DNA of 64,000 nt, taken from positions 38,996,278 to 39,060,277 of the forward strand of contig CM023449.1 in assembly GCA_013339765.2 (NCBI GenBank), read 5' to 3'. The notes under the pieces are model-generated. The model was not told the origin of the DNA. It made no database searches and worked only from the letters and a program-made list of their open reading frames with translations. Of this stretch, positions 23,061 through 35,230 are shown piece by piece. The position numbers and the translations under genes are program-made. How positions within the stretch are numbered: the first letter of the stretch is position 1; the number at the start of each line of letters is the position of its first letter. The DNA comes from Haemaphysalis longicornis. Lineage: Eukaryota; Arthropoda; Arachnida; Ixodida; Ixodidae.

Positions 23061-24854
23061 TCCTGCTCAAGTTTCGGAGTTACCTAATGGGCACAGGGCA
23101 CTATTTTTCGCCGAGGTAATTTGTGACCCCCCAATAAAAGTAGTGAATGTGTTTGTTCACAACGTTCTGAAAGCATTTAGGATTAGGAGAAAAGGTAACA
23201 AACGTGTAGCAGGGTCCCTTTAAGGAGGATAATGTTGCGTGAGCAATGTAGGTAATAAACATACGGGTAAAGTATACTTGTCGATCCATGGAGACAGGAA
23301 CTGAAGAACAGAAAATGAGAGCACCTTTGGAGAGAGTTGTTGTCTGCTGAGGTACACTCGTACATGTGGTGGCTTGCACTTGGCGCTACTTGCTATTAGG
23401 CTGAAAATAAAGGGCAAGCACAGCTCACCACATGCCTTCGTCGAATATCCTGTCGCTTGCGGCCTGGGCTTTTGCCATCAATGCTCGTAGGGGCTACAAA
23501 TTGTGCTGTGATACCCGCGCAAACAGGGGAAACTGGTTGCAATGACAATGGAGGGTTACCAAATGCTGGTCCTGCGCAGGACAAAAACGGTGACAAGCAG
23601 GCAACGTCGCTGCTGAAGTGATTTAAAGATAAAGCTGAGGTGCTTAGCACGTGAACCGCAGTTGGTATGATGCGCGAGGGGCAGTACTGACACGTGATGT
23701 TGCAGGAGTTCAAAGCCGCAATAAGGCGCAGATATTGTGTGCAGATTCATATTTCTGAGTGAGAAAGGTGAGGTGCACACGAATTCCTAACGGTGCACCA
23801 GGGGATGCTCAATTTTTCTGTAGAGTTGTCTATTATCTTATGCTTGGGGAAAAGCACGTCTTATAAGCGACCAATGTGCCGATGGGCACGAGCGCCGTGT
23901 GCCCCACCATTGCCGAAATTCCTGCCGGAGACTGTTGTCCACACTTCATCAGCCTCCTTTAAGCGAATTTGTGCGTGCGTACAGTATCGCCGAGCCTCAC
24001 AGACGGGGTGGTGTAGGCAGCTCTATGTGTACAAGGCAGATATGATCGCTTTGCCGCTCAATTTTAACAATTGAAGTTGGAGGTCGTATGGGTGACATCG
24101 CTCACAACCTGTCCGCGGTAGGATTTGCTTTGAGCCTTGTTTGAATTTACGGCGTTGGCATTTGCTTCGCTATTTTATTCTAGGGGTAGTCTTGAAGTTC
24201 TTCGTTTGTTTTTTTTATCTGGAGAGAGTTATTTAGCACACTATGCTGACGGGAGAGTCTTTTGTCCGAAGGCGGACATATTTTAAGTTCAGAAAATTGA
24301 CCCCACCTGTCATTTCATCATTCCGTCATTACTTTGATATGTGATTACCGACGCGACTGCGGTAATAACCGTAGACAAAAGAGATATGTGATTTACTGAG
24401 ATCAAATTCCTTCCTCGTAGTGGCAGCTAGGCATTGTCGACACTGCTGGATATCTTTTACTAGTAAAATATATGACCTAGGTTGATACTTGTTAAGTTAG
24501 CTGACAGGAGTATTCGGCTATGGCGAACAGTTTGTAACAAGTCAGCTCTTTCATGTAAATTTAATATTTTGTAAAGTTAACACTGTAATATGGGTTCCAC
24601 AGAAATGCCTTCAATTTCTACTGGCACGTTACCAAGCGTTTATTCTTTCTCGGCAGGGAACCAGTGAAACCATACGGTCTACTCGAATTTCACTTCTGGC
24701 GTCACAAGACGTCATCGGCTGGTCGAAAGCCTATTGTTCGAAAGCCCATTATGCAGTCATTGCGATGTTGTAGCATCGTCCTGCGGCTGTATTTCCAGCC
24801 AAGCAAGGAGATAAGCGGCCGACGTTTTGTTCTGCTTGGCGCTAAGGTATATGT

Positions 24855-24857
<3 letters not shown>
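23061..24857. other. Body of large duplication, copy A part 3
   Basis: It matches 52,370-54,097 in copy B from GTTACCTAATGGGCACAGGG onward up to the triplet microsatellite. No recognisable gene lies here. Confidence 0.55.
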
Positions 24858-24889
<32 letters not shown>

Positions 24890-25961
24890 AGGCATCATCA
24901 TCCTATAGACGCCCACTGCAGGGAAAGACCTCTTCCTTGCCGGTCTTGTGCCGGTCTTGTGCTAACTGCAACCAATTTATCCCCACAGTCTGGTGTGATC
25001 TCATCTGCCCATTTAACTTTCTGCCACCCCCTGTTATGCTTGCCTTTTCTAGCAATCCGCTCTCTTACCCTTAATGACCAACGGCTATCCTGCCTACGCA
25101 TTACATGCTCGTCCCATGCCCATTTCGCCTTCTTAATTTCAACTAATATGTCCTTAGGACGCGTTTGTTTCTTTACCCACTCCACTCTCTTCCTGGCTCT
25201 TAATGTTACACCTATCATCTTACCTTCCATTTCGCACTGCGTCCCACCCAAATTTCAGTTAGCCCTCTTAGTCAGCCGCCACGTTTGTACACGTATGTGA
25301 GTACCTGTAAGACACAGCTGTAATACACTTCCTCCTTCTAGGACAATTATAGGCTGTCATTCATTATCTAAGAATGCCTGCTGAATACTCCACCCCACTC
25401 TTATCCTCCTCATTTTTTCTGCCTCATGATTGGGATCCGCCGCCACAACTTGTCCAAAGTGGATATATTCGCGTACCACTTCCACTTCCTCACCACCTAT
25501 CTCAAACCCCTGTGCTCTCCCGAGGTGAGTGATCATTACTTTATTTTCTGCATAACAATTTTCAGGCTCACAGTTCTACTCCGCTTGTCCAGTGCGGTAA
25601 GCATGCTTTGCAATTCGTCCCCCAAGTTACTTAGCACGACAACTTTATCAACAAATCTTGGGTTACTCAGGTAAAATCCATTAGCCTTACCACCCCCATG
25701 TTCCTAATTAAATGTTCGGAATACCTCTTGTAAACATGCTGTGAATAACATTGTAGAGATTGTGCCTCTTCGTCTGACAGCCTTACTTACAGGAATTTTA
25801 CTACTCTCTTTACGGAAGACGATGCTAGCCGTGGAGCCATTGTAGATATCATCTAGTGTTATAACTTAATGCTCGTCTAAACCCTGGTTCCGCAATGCCT
25901 GACTGACTGCTCAGGTTTCGACCTATTCATATGCTTCCTGAAAATCTGTGCAGGCTATATA
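24858..25961 (-). mobile_element. RTE-type LINE 3' fragment with triplet tail
   Basis: The minus strand encodes the end of an RTE polyprotein: VVAADPNHEAEK-type text near 25,440, then KKQTRPKDIL, WAWDEHVMRRQDSRWSLRVRER and GWQKVKWADEI (24,898-25,251). Its 3' tail is a run of GAT triplets (ATC on the plus strand, about 24,858-24,897), as expected for RTE elements. The same fragment follows the duplicated body in copy B at 54,098. An 11-bp CCGGTCTTGTG unit is doubled near 24,940. The 5' side is interrupted by a mariner at 25,962. Confidence 0.85.
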
Positions 25962-26907
25962 CCGGGTGCGCGAGGTATTTGAGAACAGAACGTTGGCGTC
26001 AGCACAACAGAATATCTAGAGCAAAATCAGTCGTATTTTCTGAAACTTTGAGAAGTACTTCTGGTATGCTTTAATTCCATAACCACTCAATGAATCCACC
26101 ATCGGCAGCAGTAAGTAATTCGATTCGGCTTCGCAAACGGCTGCAAGCACGGATCTGGTGCTCCTTAGAGATGTCGGCCATTGAGTTAGAAATGGCGGCC
26201 CTCAGCCAGAATTTTGAATTATGCGGCCCCTTGTTGGCCTCTTTCTCAACGACGCTCTAGACATAGTAGTAAAGAGGATTTAAATATGGAGAGCTAGTGG
26301 GCCACAAGCTGGGAGTGACGGGGTCGCAGACGTTGCAAGCCCTGCACTATTGGGTGACGCAGACGGTGTGGGAAGGAGCCGAATCTTGCCGAAAATCATA
26401 CGATCTTTCTTTCGAAACACTCTCTACCCATAGCTTTACAACGATTAGAAGCACATCCACATAACTCGCAGCATTAACGCGGAGTCCTGCAAAGAAAGTG
26501 TGCCAGCATGCCGTCACCCTCATTGCGGACAACGGATAACACCACCGCCGGAGAAATTAAGGGGTTCTGACGATGTCTGACCGCTGACTGTGCTTTTTCC
26601 TGTTCGCTACACATACCACGTCACCGCCACAACACACCACATGCGTCCGCACTTGGTAAACGAAAGACTTCGGTCATTTCGGAAAGGTAGCAATTTCCAA
26701 GTAGCTGTGGTGCGAAACCAGGGCGACGAGGACTGCATGTCGTTTTACTTCCTGCTTCAACTTGTACACTTCCATCTCCGAACAAACTGCTCAGTATGAA
26801 GCATAAGGGGTCGACGAATAAGAAACCATACGCCTAAATATATATGATGAGCCTGCTGGTGCCCATGACGATAAGGAATAGCGTCCTCAAATACCTCGCG
26901 CACCCGC
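25962..26907 (-). mobile_element. Mariner-like DNA transposon, inactive
   Basis: The ends form inverted repeats: GGGTGCGCGAGGTATTTGAG at 25,964 and its complement ending at 26,905, extended by three bases with one mismatch. The left end follows TA (25,960-25,961); the right TA is lost. The minus strand encodes mariner transposase pieces: VNAASYVDVLL, YDFRQDSAPSHT (26,347-26,532) and, after a stop, LWPTSSPYLNPLYYYV, KEANKGPHNSK, then MADISKEHQIRACSRLRSRIE. The second conserved Asp (usually PDLNP) is Tyr (PYLNP), and a stop separates the halves. At about 946 bp it is shorter than a full mariner (about 1.3 kb), consistent with internal deletion. Confidence 0.85.
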
Positions 26908-26929
26908 TTTGGGGGCTAAGTATATTCCG

Positions 26930-27120
26930 CGCACTTTCTCATAATCTATGAAGGCTATATCTAGGGGTTAATTATACACCGCGCGTTTCTTTATCACCTG
27001 ATTGATCATGTGAATATGGGCAATTGTATATTAGCCTTTACGAAACTGTTCTTGCTCATTAGGTTGACTGAAATCTTAAGTGGTAAAAATTCTGTTAGTG
27101 ATTACTTCACAGGTACAGGT
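26930..27120 (-). mobile_element. Short RTE LINE fragment
   Basis: CTTTCTCATAATCTATGAAG and GATCATGTGAATATGG match the reverse transcriptase region of the RTE copies at 10,380-10,460 and 36,930-37,030. It overlaps in content with the end of the fragment left of the mariner, so it is not simply the continuation of one split element. Confidence 0.6.
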
Positions 27121-27884
27121 ATTCGATATGAAACGAAAACACGACCGGGAAGTGAGAGGAGCATTGGCTCACGGGTGGCTTTGTGGCATCCATCGCAATG
27201 AATCACAGTTAACGACTTTTCGTGTTGGGCAGTCTTTGGAATAATGCTGAAATGCTTCGTTGACCTCACCTAAGTGGCCATAGTGAATCTGTTACCTCTA
27301 CCCCAAAACGTTTGATAGGCATCTACCTAGGCTTGCGTAGACAAATTGAGAATGACACTTGAGAATAGAAGTAGCCAAAACACTAAAAAAAGTGCATTTC
27401 TTTACGAGAACCTCTTTTTTGGCGAGGCAAACACATGGCGATCCCATTCAAAACAGCAAAACAAGAAAAAGACTGCAAAACGACAGTAATGCTTCCACAG
27501 TAACTAAGTGATGAGCAATAGTAGGGTGTCCGACAAATTAGCCCAACTTCACCGACTTAACATCACGAACGCTGATGTATACGGCCTGGCATTCCTCAAT
27601 CAGAAGGCTAAGCATACTTTTCAATAAAAGGAAAGAAAGAAACCTCTACGGCGAAAGCAGAACCATTTTTTAAGCGCCCATTCATAGTTACCATGTTTCA
27701 TGTCCCGCGACATCTTCTGGAAGCTTTTCTAAATTTTGAACTTGAACCACTCATAAGGGCGCATCCAGAGCCTTTTTTGTTATAAATCAAAGCTTTCTAC
27801 CCCTACCAGCCAACGGTTCCTTCGTGGCGTGAGGGACAAGAAACTCTTAACGTGGCCGAAGAGGCTGAAAAGGGCGGTTTTCAC
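27121..27884. other. Unassigned DNA
   Basis: No gene is supported. TTCAATAAAAGGAAAGAAAG near 27,619-27,638 may be an old retroposon tail. Confidence 0.4.
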
Positions 27885-28142
27885 TCATGGAGCACTGTGT
27901 AGATGGCGGGGCGAACGCGCACTATTACCCAGCTTTCCCTGCGCGCCAGTGGAAGTGACGGCGGGAACCATTCCATGGCCTTTGTCGTTTGCTTTAGCGA
28001 CGGTTGTTTTTGGCCTGTTTTGGCGAAGCTTCGCGTCTATTGCGCGCTTCCTTTGTACGGCTAGATTAACTTGTTCGACAGCACCTCTTGGGTAACCCGG
28101 ACCAGACGGAATTAACTGGCCGTATGGCAAAGACACGGTAAG
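27885..28142 (+). promoter_or_regulatory. Possible housekeeping promoter and short first exon
   Basis: A locally GC- and CpG-richer block contains GATGGCGGGGCG near 27,902, close to the YY1-type motif of TATA-less promoters. It ends with GGCCGTATGGCAAAGACACGGTAAGTATTG, in which GTAAGT (28,138-28,143) is a near-perfect splice donor. If used, the exon would carry an ATG at 28,124 and encode MAKTR before the intron. No downstream exon can be identified in the window, and LINEs fill the region to the right. A chance donor is possible. Confidence 0.25.
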
Positions 28143-29540
28143 TATTGGTTTCCAGGGCGGGAAAACAAAATGCAGAAACAACATACACACCTGGCCGATA
28201 AAGAAACGCTACCCTTTGCGTACCGCTTTCATTTCAAAGAATGAGACCGCGTTTATTATTTTGGTGAATACCAATTCGATTGTGTAAAGACGACATGCGG
28301 AGCTGATTCTGATAAATAGCGATTAAAAGAGTTCTTCCAGCTTTCTCGCAATTCTCAAACTTGCTAAACTAACTAGGTTAAATCGGTATAAAGGGGAATC
28401 ACTAAGCTCACATGCCGAATTGTTTCGGTGTCTGTGCTTGTGTCGCGCGCTCGTGAAGCCCCGAGCTAGCGCATCAAGACGACTTCGTTCCGCTGTCTCA
28501 ACCTTCGAAATACGCTCTTCTCCGTTTTCTTTCTGCCGACCCACGGCGGCTTTGCTGCGACCGCGGCCACCGCTCTAACCCCGGCGCGGCCGACGCTGCT
28601 GCGTTCGGGACGCGGCACGTGCGAATTCCAAGTAACGGCTGGCCGAATCTCTGGTTTCACTCTTTGTAGAGCCACGTGTGTGAATTTAGGTGACCTCGCT
28701 TGGGCAATTGTTGTGTATATCGTTTAAAGCTTTGCTTTCCAACCAGCTTCACCCCGTGGATTTAAGCCAATGTTTTTTTTTTAATCCGCACCCTTTTTTG
28801 CTATCGCAGAAATAAAGCATCCACATATAGTTTAAATTAAAATAGTGCAAATAGCACCTAAGTATTCATGTCTTGCCTCAAGTATGCTTCATGTGTTGGT
28901 TTTAGTCAACAATGTTAACGAGTATATGTATTGCAACCAGATTTAGTAGAGTATGAGTGTTTTTTATAGAAATGTCTTCGTAAGGTTTATTTTTAACACT
29001 TTGAATGTGTGCCCCACACTTGCTCTCTTCCTCGCTAGCTATGGCCTCTCCACATCTCAGCCATCGCGTTACTACCTTTAGTACGTTGATAGCCTCGACG
29101 AAGAAGTGTCGCTGTTCAAAATGGTTGTGTGTACAGTAATGGCTCGTTACTCGAAGACGGAAAATCTGCTACAAGTTTCGATATTACCGGAGTTTTGATT
29201 TATGCGAAATTCCAACAATTTCTGGCCAGGTCATGGAAATGAGAGCTAGTTCTGATAACAAACGCTCCACTCCAAGGGGAGCATTCCTAATAAAGAAAAA
29301 TATATAGCAGGAAAAACAAACTATCATTATTCCCCACTCTTCTTCCTCACATGAATCCTCCCCTAGCCCTCTTTCTTGTGATCCACGCTGCCGTCGTTTA
29401 GCCCAGAAATCTCTTTTGAGAAGGGACACACGTGCCCTAATTCCCCCGTGTGTCTGCTCCCTGCCCCCTAATCTTTTCCGGGCGGAGGAAGTTTCTCTCA
29501 GGAGGCTTCCGGCTGGAGTGGTCATCACAACTTCTGTTAC
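28143..29540. other. Unassigned DNA with a GC-rich island
   Basis: 28,440-28,680 is GC- and CpG-rich and open in several minus frames, but no motif is recognisable. The rest is AT-rich with no gene seen. Confidence 0.4.
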
Positions 29541-29940
29541 TTGGAGTTGGGGTGGGGGCACTCACAGGACGACCCACTAACTTGTCGCAAGTGTCCGTCT
29601 CCGGTGGTTGAAGCTGAGAAAAAGCATCATTTGTGGACGTGCGGGGGAACACGCACAGCTCGGGACGATGCGCTGACAAAGGTTTGTCGGTGCTGGGATA
29701 AAGCGGATGACTACAACCACTGGGTGTAGGAAGATGGATAATGCAGGTGATTGGTGTACATTCTTTACGCCAATGGACGGTATGCATACCTGTAGACTCG
29801 AAAACAAATCGCTTTTGTAAATATCTTTGCGTTTGTCAGCCCCTTTCTCTCTTGCTTTCCTACTTTCCTCCCTTTCTCTTGTTTTCCTACTTTTTCTGTA
29901 TTCCTATCATTATTAAACCCTCTTTCACATGCTGCGTGGC
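29541..29940 (+). mobile_element. I/Jockey-like LINE 3' end
   Basis: A plus frame reads GHSQDDPLTCRKC, then EAEKKHHLWTCGGT with a CX2C...HX4C knuckle pattern, and ends DDYNHWV at a stop (29,729). The same knuckle-plus-short-tail arrangement ends the LINE at position 1. A pyrimidine-rich 3' UTR follows. Confidence 0.55.
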
Positions 29941-30563
29941 AAAAACACCAAGTAAAAGAATTATTTGGGAAGAAGCAGCTGCATTATGCTCGCGTGTTTC
30001 GCTTCCCCTTTGGTCCAAGAAAAATGTTCTTGAGCTGCTAACTGCATGGCATCACTCCTACGTTGCAATAGCTAATTCGGCATGGCGTCCAAGCAAGCAC
30101 AGCATTTTTCTTGTTTTTGCCGTCATAGCCACTTCTCCAGGCTCGTCGCCATCCCCGTGATCAGGTGCGTCGTCCTCCGCTCTCTTCTACGACGTCGGCG
30201 TCGGACATCGTTGAGAGCGTGGGACGCCGTGACACACGCGTTATCACGCTTCTCACGCTTGGGGGTTTTCTTACGGGGGGCACGCGGGGGTTGGGAGCCT
30301 TGGTACCTGGTATTGAGGAAGCTTAGGTGGGAAGTTTTTCTCCGCGTGCTCGGGCACTCGTTGAAGTAGGGGTGTGTATATCTATACTAGAAAAAAAGTT
30401 GCAGGGACATTTACGTTTGTACCCTACGATGTAAAGCGTGCTAGCGATACTTCGACTCCAACGGAGCATGTTCGTACGCAGCTGGTGCCTTTAAATCAAA
30501 CAACTTCACACGCGCCTGCGCGTTGCGGCAAGGCAACAAGGGCATCCTCTTGCTGCCGGCTGG

Positions 30564-31740
30564 GTGTCTGAAGTAGAGCACGCTCTACCTTCCCAATGTC
30601 AGCCTTCAGCCTCTTCTCCTCAAGCTCCGTGGCCATTTCCTCCCATGGAAATCGTAACCACGCTACCTGCATTTAAGCGGAAGGCAGATATACCAGCCCC
30701 TGCTCTAAATTTCTTTGCCTGGGATCATATTAACAACAAATACAGAGGCCACACTCATGTGTACACTAATGGCTCAGTGACCGCTACATCCTCGGCGATA
30801 GGCATCTCGCTTCCTTCGTCGCTCACTACCATCTCCGCCCTATTGAGCCACAGGTCCTCTACGACAGTCACTGAGCTGGCTGAACGGTGGGCTGCTTTTC
30901 ACTATATTTTAATAGGGCCGGCCAATCAATGGGCAGTTTTTACAGACTCTAGGTCAGAACTCGAGAGCTTAAAGTTATTTCCAAAAGAACAGCTGGCTTG
31001 GGAAATCAATCTTTTGCACTTACAAGCCATACAAAGGAGATACAGCGTAGGTCTGCAGTGGCTTTCTGCCCACTGCGGAGTTGCAGGCAACGACGCAGCT
31101 ACAGCCGCCTCATCTCCCCACAGCCTCTGTACTCAAGCTCTGCCTATCCCATTCACGAGGAAGGATGCGGCAATACTCGCCTCATCAACCGCATGGAAAA
31201 CACAGATGTCTATCTGGACTGATGCAAGGCAGCAATACGCATCTCTTCACGCGATTGATTCTAAGTGGACCTTGAGAATGCCAGCTGGACTTAGCAAGCG
31301 CGAAAAAGCCATACTGCGTAGTTTACGCGGAACATTATCCTTACAAAACCCAGCAGGCTTCCTCACTTCTTTGTTCCCCATGTGACTCACGAGAAGACAT
31401 TCATCATGTTGTATACGTGTGCCTAATGTACACCGAGCGTAGACAGACTCATATTATCTTCGTGCCGGTAGCTTGATGCGGGGCTTGAGCTGGGGGCTGT
31501 TTTCGGTCCTTGGTCCGGTACCAGTTTTGCTGCATGAGCAATTAAGTCTGTCGTGGAGTTTCTTTGGAGCACAGAACTGGACAGAGGTTTGTGAGGGAAA
31601 CTTTTGGGCGCATTAATTTACGTATTTTTGTCCTCTTTTTTTCTTTTTTTTTTCTTTCGTTTTGCTTCTTTCATCTAGCGTAGTAAGCCAGCCCGACGGC
31701 TCGGCTAACATCACTGGTTTTCATTAAAGTTCTGGGTTCT
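30564..31740 (+). mobile_element. I/Jockey-like LINE RNase H domain and 3' UTR
   Basis: A 273-codon plus frame (30,564-31,385) contains an RNase H-like domain: HVYTNGSVT (residues ~65-73), TELAERWAAFHYIL, WAVFTDSRSELESL, LQWLSAHCGVAGNDAA. These match the four catalytic-motif regions of LINE RNase H. In the first motif the catalytic Asp (usually TDGS) is Asn, so the enzyme is probably dead. Past the stop, CDSREDIHHVVYVC continues in frame as the knuckle region. The 3' UTR ends near TTTTCATTAAAGTTCTGG (31,719-31,736). The reverse transcriptase part is missing. Confidence 0.75.
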
Positions 31741-31744
31741 GGAG

Positions 31745-32884
31745 CCGCTTCTTTTTTTGATTTTTATGAATGATTTTTCCCTGGGTTTTAAATGTACAGT
31801 GAGGCTTTATGCTGATGATTGTGTTTTGTATTGCCCAGTCAAGTGTGTTGATGACACCACAGTACTGCAGTCTGACCTCGATAAGATTTTGTCTTTGTGT
31901 GCTCAGTGGCAAATGACTTTAAACCAAAATAAATGTTTTCATTGTGCAAATCATAACCAAAAAAAGGTAGTATCCAGGTCTTATTACTTAAATTCCTGCG
32001 TAGTACAAAAGGTAAATCAAGTTAAGTATCTTGGCGTAACATTCACGGCAACACTAGATTGGACCAGTCACGTAGATTTAATCACAAGCCAAGGCTTCGC
32101 GCCTAATTCATTTTTTCCAAAGACATTTCAGTGACGCGCGCCGCAAACACTCAAGGAAACCCTGTATATTACAAATGTGCGCCCAATTCTAGAAGTATGC
32201 GTTGTGTTTCTTGGGACCCTTTCACGAATGTACTGAAAGAAAAGTTGGAGAGGGTGCAAAAAGGGCTGCCAGGTTTGTAACAGGTAATTACGATTTCAAG
32301 AAAAAGGTCTTCTGGAATTATTCAGGCCCTGGGATGGAAACCCCTTTGAGGACGACGGAAAGTTCAAAGACTTAAATTTCCTTATAATATAAATCACGGT
32401 ACGACTGGAATAAATAAAAAGCGGTATTTAAAGACGCCTGGTATATGTCCGAACAAAAAGATCATTACTATATAAAATTAGAGAAATACCTGTCGATTGA
32501 ATGTCCTTAAATAATCTTTCTTTCCAAACTCTATTAGCGACAGGAATGCTCTAAAAATACCAATATTCTCTGATTCCAATTTCCTAACGGCCATTGAGGC
32601 AGCATTTTGAGTTGCTGAAATAGCCCATATATTTAACGTTGCCTTTGTACTTCTCGTGGTTGTTGATTTTTAATATGTATAATTACTGCTTTCCTTATAT
32701 AATCTTTTGTTTTGTACTGTTGTTAGAATGCTGAACTGCAAGTGTTTAGATTGCTCATGTATAATGTTATGCATGATTTTAGTTCGGTTACAATTTTGCT
32801 GTTTGTATTCTATTTTCTACAGTAACCCCCCTACAACAATGACCAATGGGCGATGTAGGTACTTGAAGTAAATAAATAAATAAA
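31745..32884 (+). mobile_element. CR1/L2-like LINE reverse transcriptase 3' part
   Basis: The plus frame 31,757-32,134 holds the catalytic YADD box (VRLYADDCVLY), a DLDKILSLCAQWQMTLNQNKC helix and VNQVKYLGVTFTATLDWTSH. After a frameshift, VSWDPFTNVLKEKLERVQK and GIIQALGWKPL continue the thumb/C-terminal region. The tail is TAAATAAATAAATAAAA (32,868-32,884). It directly follows the end of the preceding LINE, so two truncated LINEs lie end to end. Confidence 0.8.
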
Positions 32885-34830
32885 AGGTATTCTATCTCTC
32901 CGATCTATCATTTACGAGCACGAAAGTTTATGGAAAAGAGAAATAGCAGCAACCAGGGTTTTCTATCGCCATGACCCAGGAGAGACAAAGGCCACCTAAC
33001 CTTGTGCGGCCTAAAACGTGAGTGCGTGAAAGGTTCCAAATGCAAATGGTTGGTCAGTTTGAGCTAAGAGAAGTCAGTGTCAGTGTATAACAATGCTTAT
33101 TCTGTGGTGTTTAGTCAGAGGTGAACAAATTTTTCTTTTTAAATTGAAAGATCGTTCAGGAAGAAGTGTGGTATAGGAACATAAACTAAAGAGTTGGCAT
33201 GGAGCTCAAAGGTGGAATCTCAGGCTACTGCACCAGATGCAGCAGCTCCTTCCCTTGCTCTCTCAAACAGCTTGCGCTGATCTCGAGGTAGCGAGCTGGT
33301 CACATCTGCGTCCCATGCCTGGAAGCAGTGGAATATGTGGTGTGAGTTGTTATACCCTGGCCATATGTCTTGCACAAGGCTGGGATTGGCGCAAGAGGGT
33401 GGATGTTTCTGCTATGATAGCTGTTCTATGTGTCAAAATGTCCCACCCAACACCTTAACACAAATGGATTTTCAGGTAACTGTGTCGTTTATTCGTCCCA
33501 AGTGTTTGTGATTCTCTGGCATTTAGGCTCGTTGTAGCAAGGAGAAAGGCTGTGTTCCTAGGCATAGTTTGCGGAGGGTTCGTTCTCAACATTTTTCGAA
33601 GACGGCAGTATTGTTTTTGTGCTCATACAAAACACGGTAAGTTCGTGTGCCTCTTGCACAGTTCGTCGTTCGCTTCCAGACCACTGGATTCGGCTGTCCA
33701 GGTAACGTTGTTTACTTTCTGCATTATGGATGAGATTATCTTACCGAAGCACTTCGTATTTTCCCTCCAGAAAACTGTGTAATGTCTCTTGTGGGTCTTT
33801 AATGATGTTAGGCTTCTATTTGATACTACCACTATTTCGGATTTGCAAGAGGATGCCTCCAACTTTCATTTCTTTGTTACCGTATGTTGTAGTGTCATGC
33901 AGTCACAGAGTCTGCCAGAGTAATCAACTACAACGACTGGGGCCTCGTGCTTTCGTACATCCCGGAGTCGCTGTATACTGTGGTGTCATGATATTGAAAC
34001 TTTCCCCGAAATAACGTGAGCCTGCCACACCACTCCTTTTTGTGTAATATTGTATCCATATTTTTTGAAGAGGAGAGTTTTTATCAGGAGTCGCTGGATC
34101 TGTGCCAAATCTTTCGTGGAGCGTTTTCTTTCGCGAGGCGGGGCGTCTGTGTTTTCTTTAATGTCTGGGGTGCCCATTTGGTGTTGCCTCTTTTTTTTCA
34201 AAGGGGGTATGATGACCCCTCCCTATTGTGTATTTACATCCGCTTTCTTGGTGCTAGGAAAGTGGTTTCTTCGATGTCTTTAAATGCGTTGAGAAGATAC
34301 AAGTTGAGGACCTATTCATCGTAATTATCGCCAACAGCCTACTCAGGATGAAATCAGCGTGAAGGCCTCTCCCCTTGACTTTCACCCGCTGTTGTCCTAC
34401 ACTTTCCGAGTCCATTCTTTGTTTCGAGCATTGTAATTTTACCCCTCCATTGCGTAAATGGCCGTGCCCCTCTTCTAGACCCGTCTATGGATGTTCATTC
34501 TGTTACCCTGGTGGTCAACCTTTGTTCGTTCGTCTCACGGTCGAAATTGCGAGGTTGAGCACTGCTTTACATGCTGTCCGAATTATGCTGTATCTTTCAC
34601 TTTGGTGCGGGTAAATCGTTTGTGGTATGGCAGGCTCTGTAATATTCGCTTATGATCGGTGGTTGCACGAGTCTTATGACTTGTTTTCTCTTTTTTTGTG
34701 TTGTTCTCCTGGTTGGACAATGTGCTTGTGGGTGATACCTGATGAACGAGTTCCTGTTGTCGGGGATTGTGAGTTGGGAACTACGCTTTTGTCTTTAACC
34801 CCGCCGAGCATACTTACGTGGCGGTTTCCT
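32885..34830. other. Unassigned DNA, possibly a decayed element
   Basis: Short fragments are open on the minus strand (33,623-33,862 and 33,986-34,201, with KRSTKDLAQIQRLLIKTL). They could come from a LINE or gag-like frame, but no diagnostic motif is present. Confidence 0.35.
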
Positions 34831-34853
34831 GGGGGGGGGGGGGGGGGGGGGGG
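34831..34853 (+). repeat. G23 homopolymer
   Basis: Twenty-three consecutive G follow GGCGGTTTCCT. Such runs can form quadruplexes and are prone to length error in sequencing. Confidence 0.95.
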
Positions 34854-35019
34854 TATGCGTACCTATTTTAGTGGGATTTCAAACTAGGAAATATTTATAG
34901 TTATTTTGGGCTTATAATCTATGCCTTCCTTGATTTCCGAGAGACCGGCGTTAATCCTTTGTCCCCTGTTTCAGTTAGGTCACCCACTGTTGGTGCCGGC
35001 ATAAGTCCCGGTTGAAAAC

Positions 35020-35230
35020 ACAGCCCGGTGGCTCAGTGGGTAAGGCGTTGTGCGGCTGAGCCCGAAGACACTGATTTAATTCCCTCCGCGGCGGTCGTTG
35101 TTTGTGGAAGCAGACAACGAAAACGCCAGTGTGTCGAAATTTAGGCCCACGTTAAGATCCTAGAGCGTGCAAAATTCTTCAGGAGGCTATTATACGAAAT
35201 GCCTCGTAGCCAGCGGGTAGCTTAGGGCGT
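35020..35230 (+). mobile_element. tRNA-derived SINE
   Basis: The head CCCGGTGGCTCAGTGGGTAA (from about 35,025) is a tRNA A-box region, and GATTTAATTCC about 40 bases later is a decayed B box. The body has CCGCGGCGGTCG and AAATTTAGGCCCACGTTAAG, followed by AAATGCCTCGTAGCCAG. These blocks match the general form of SINEs common in tick genomes (tRNA head, GCACGTTAAAGA-type core). It is diverged from any consensus I recall. Confidence 0.7.
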
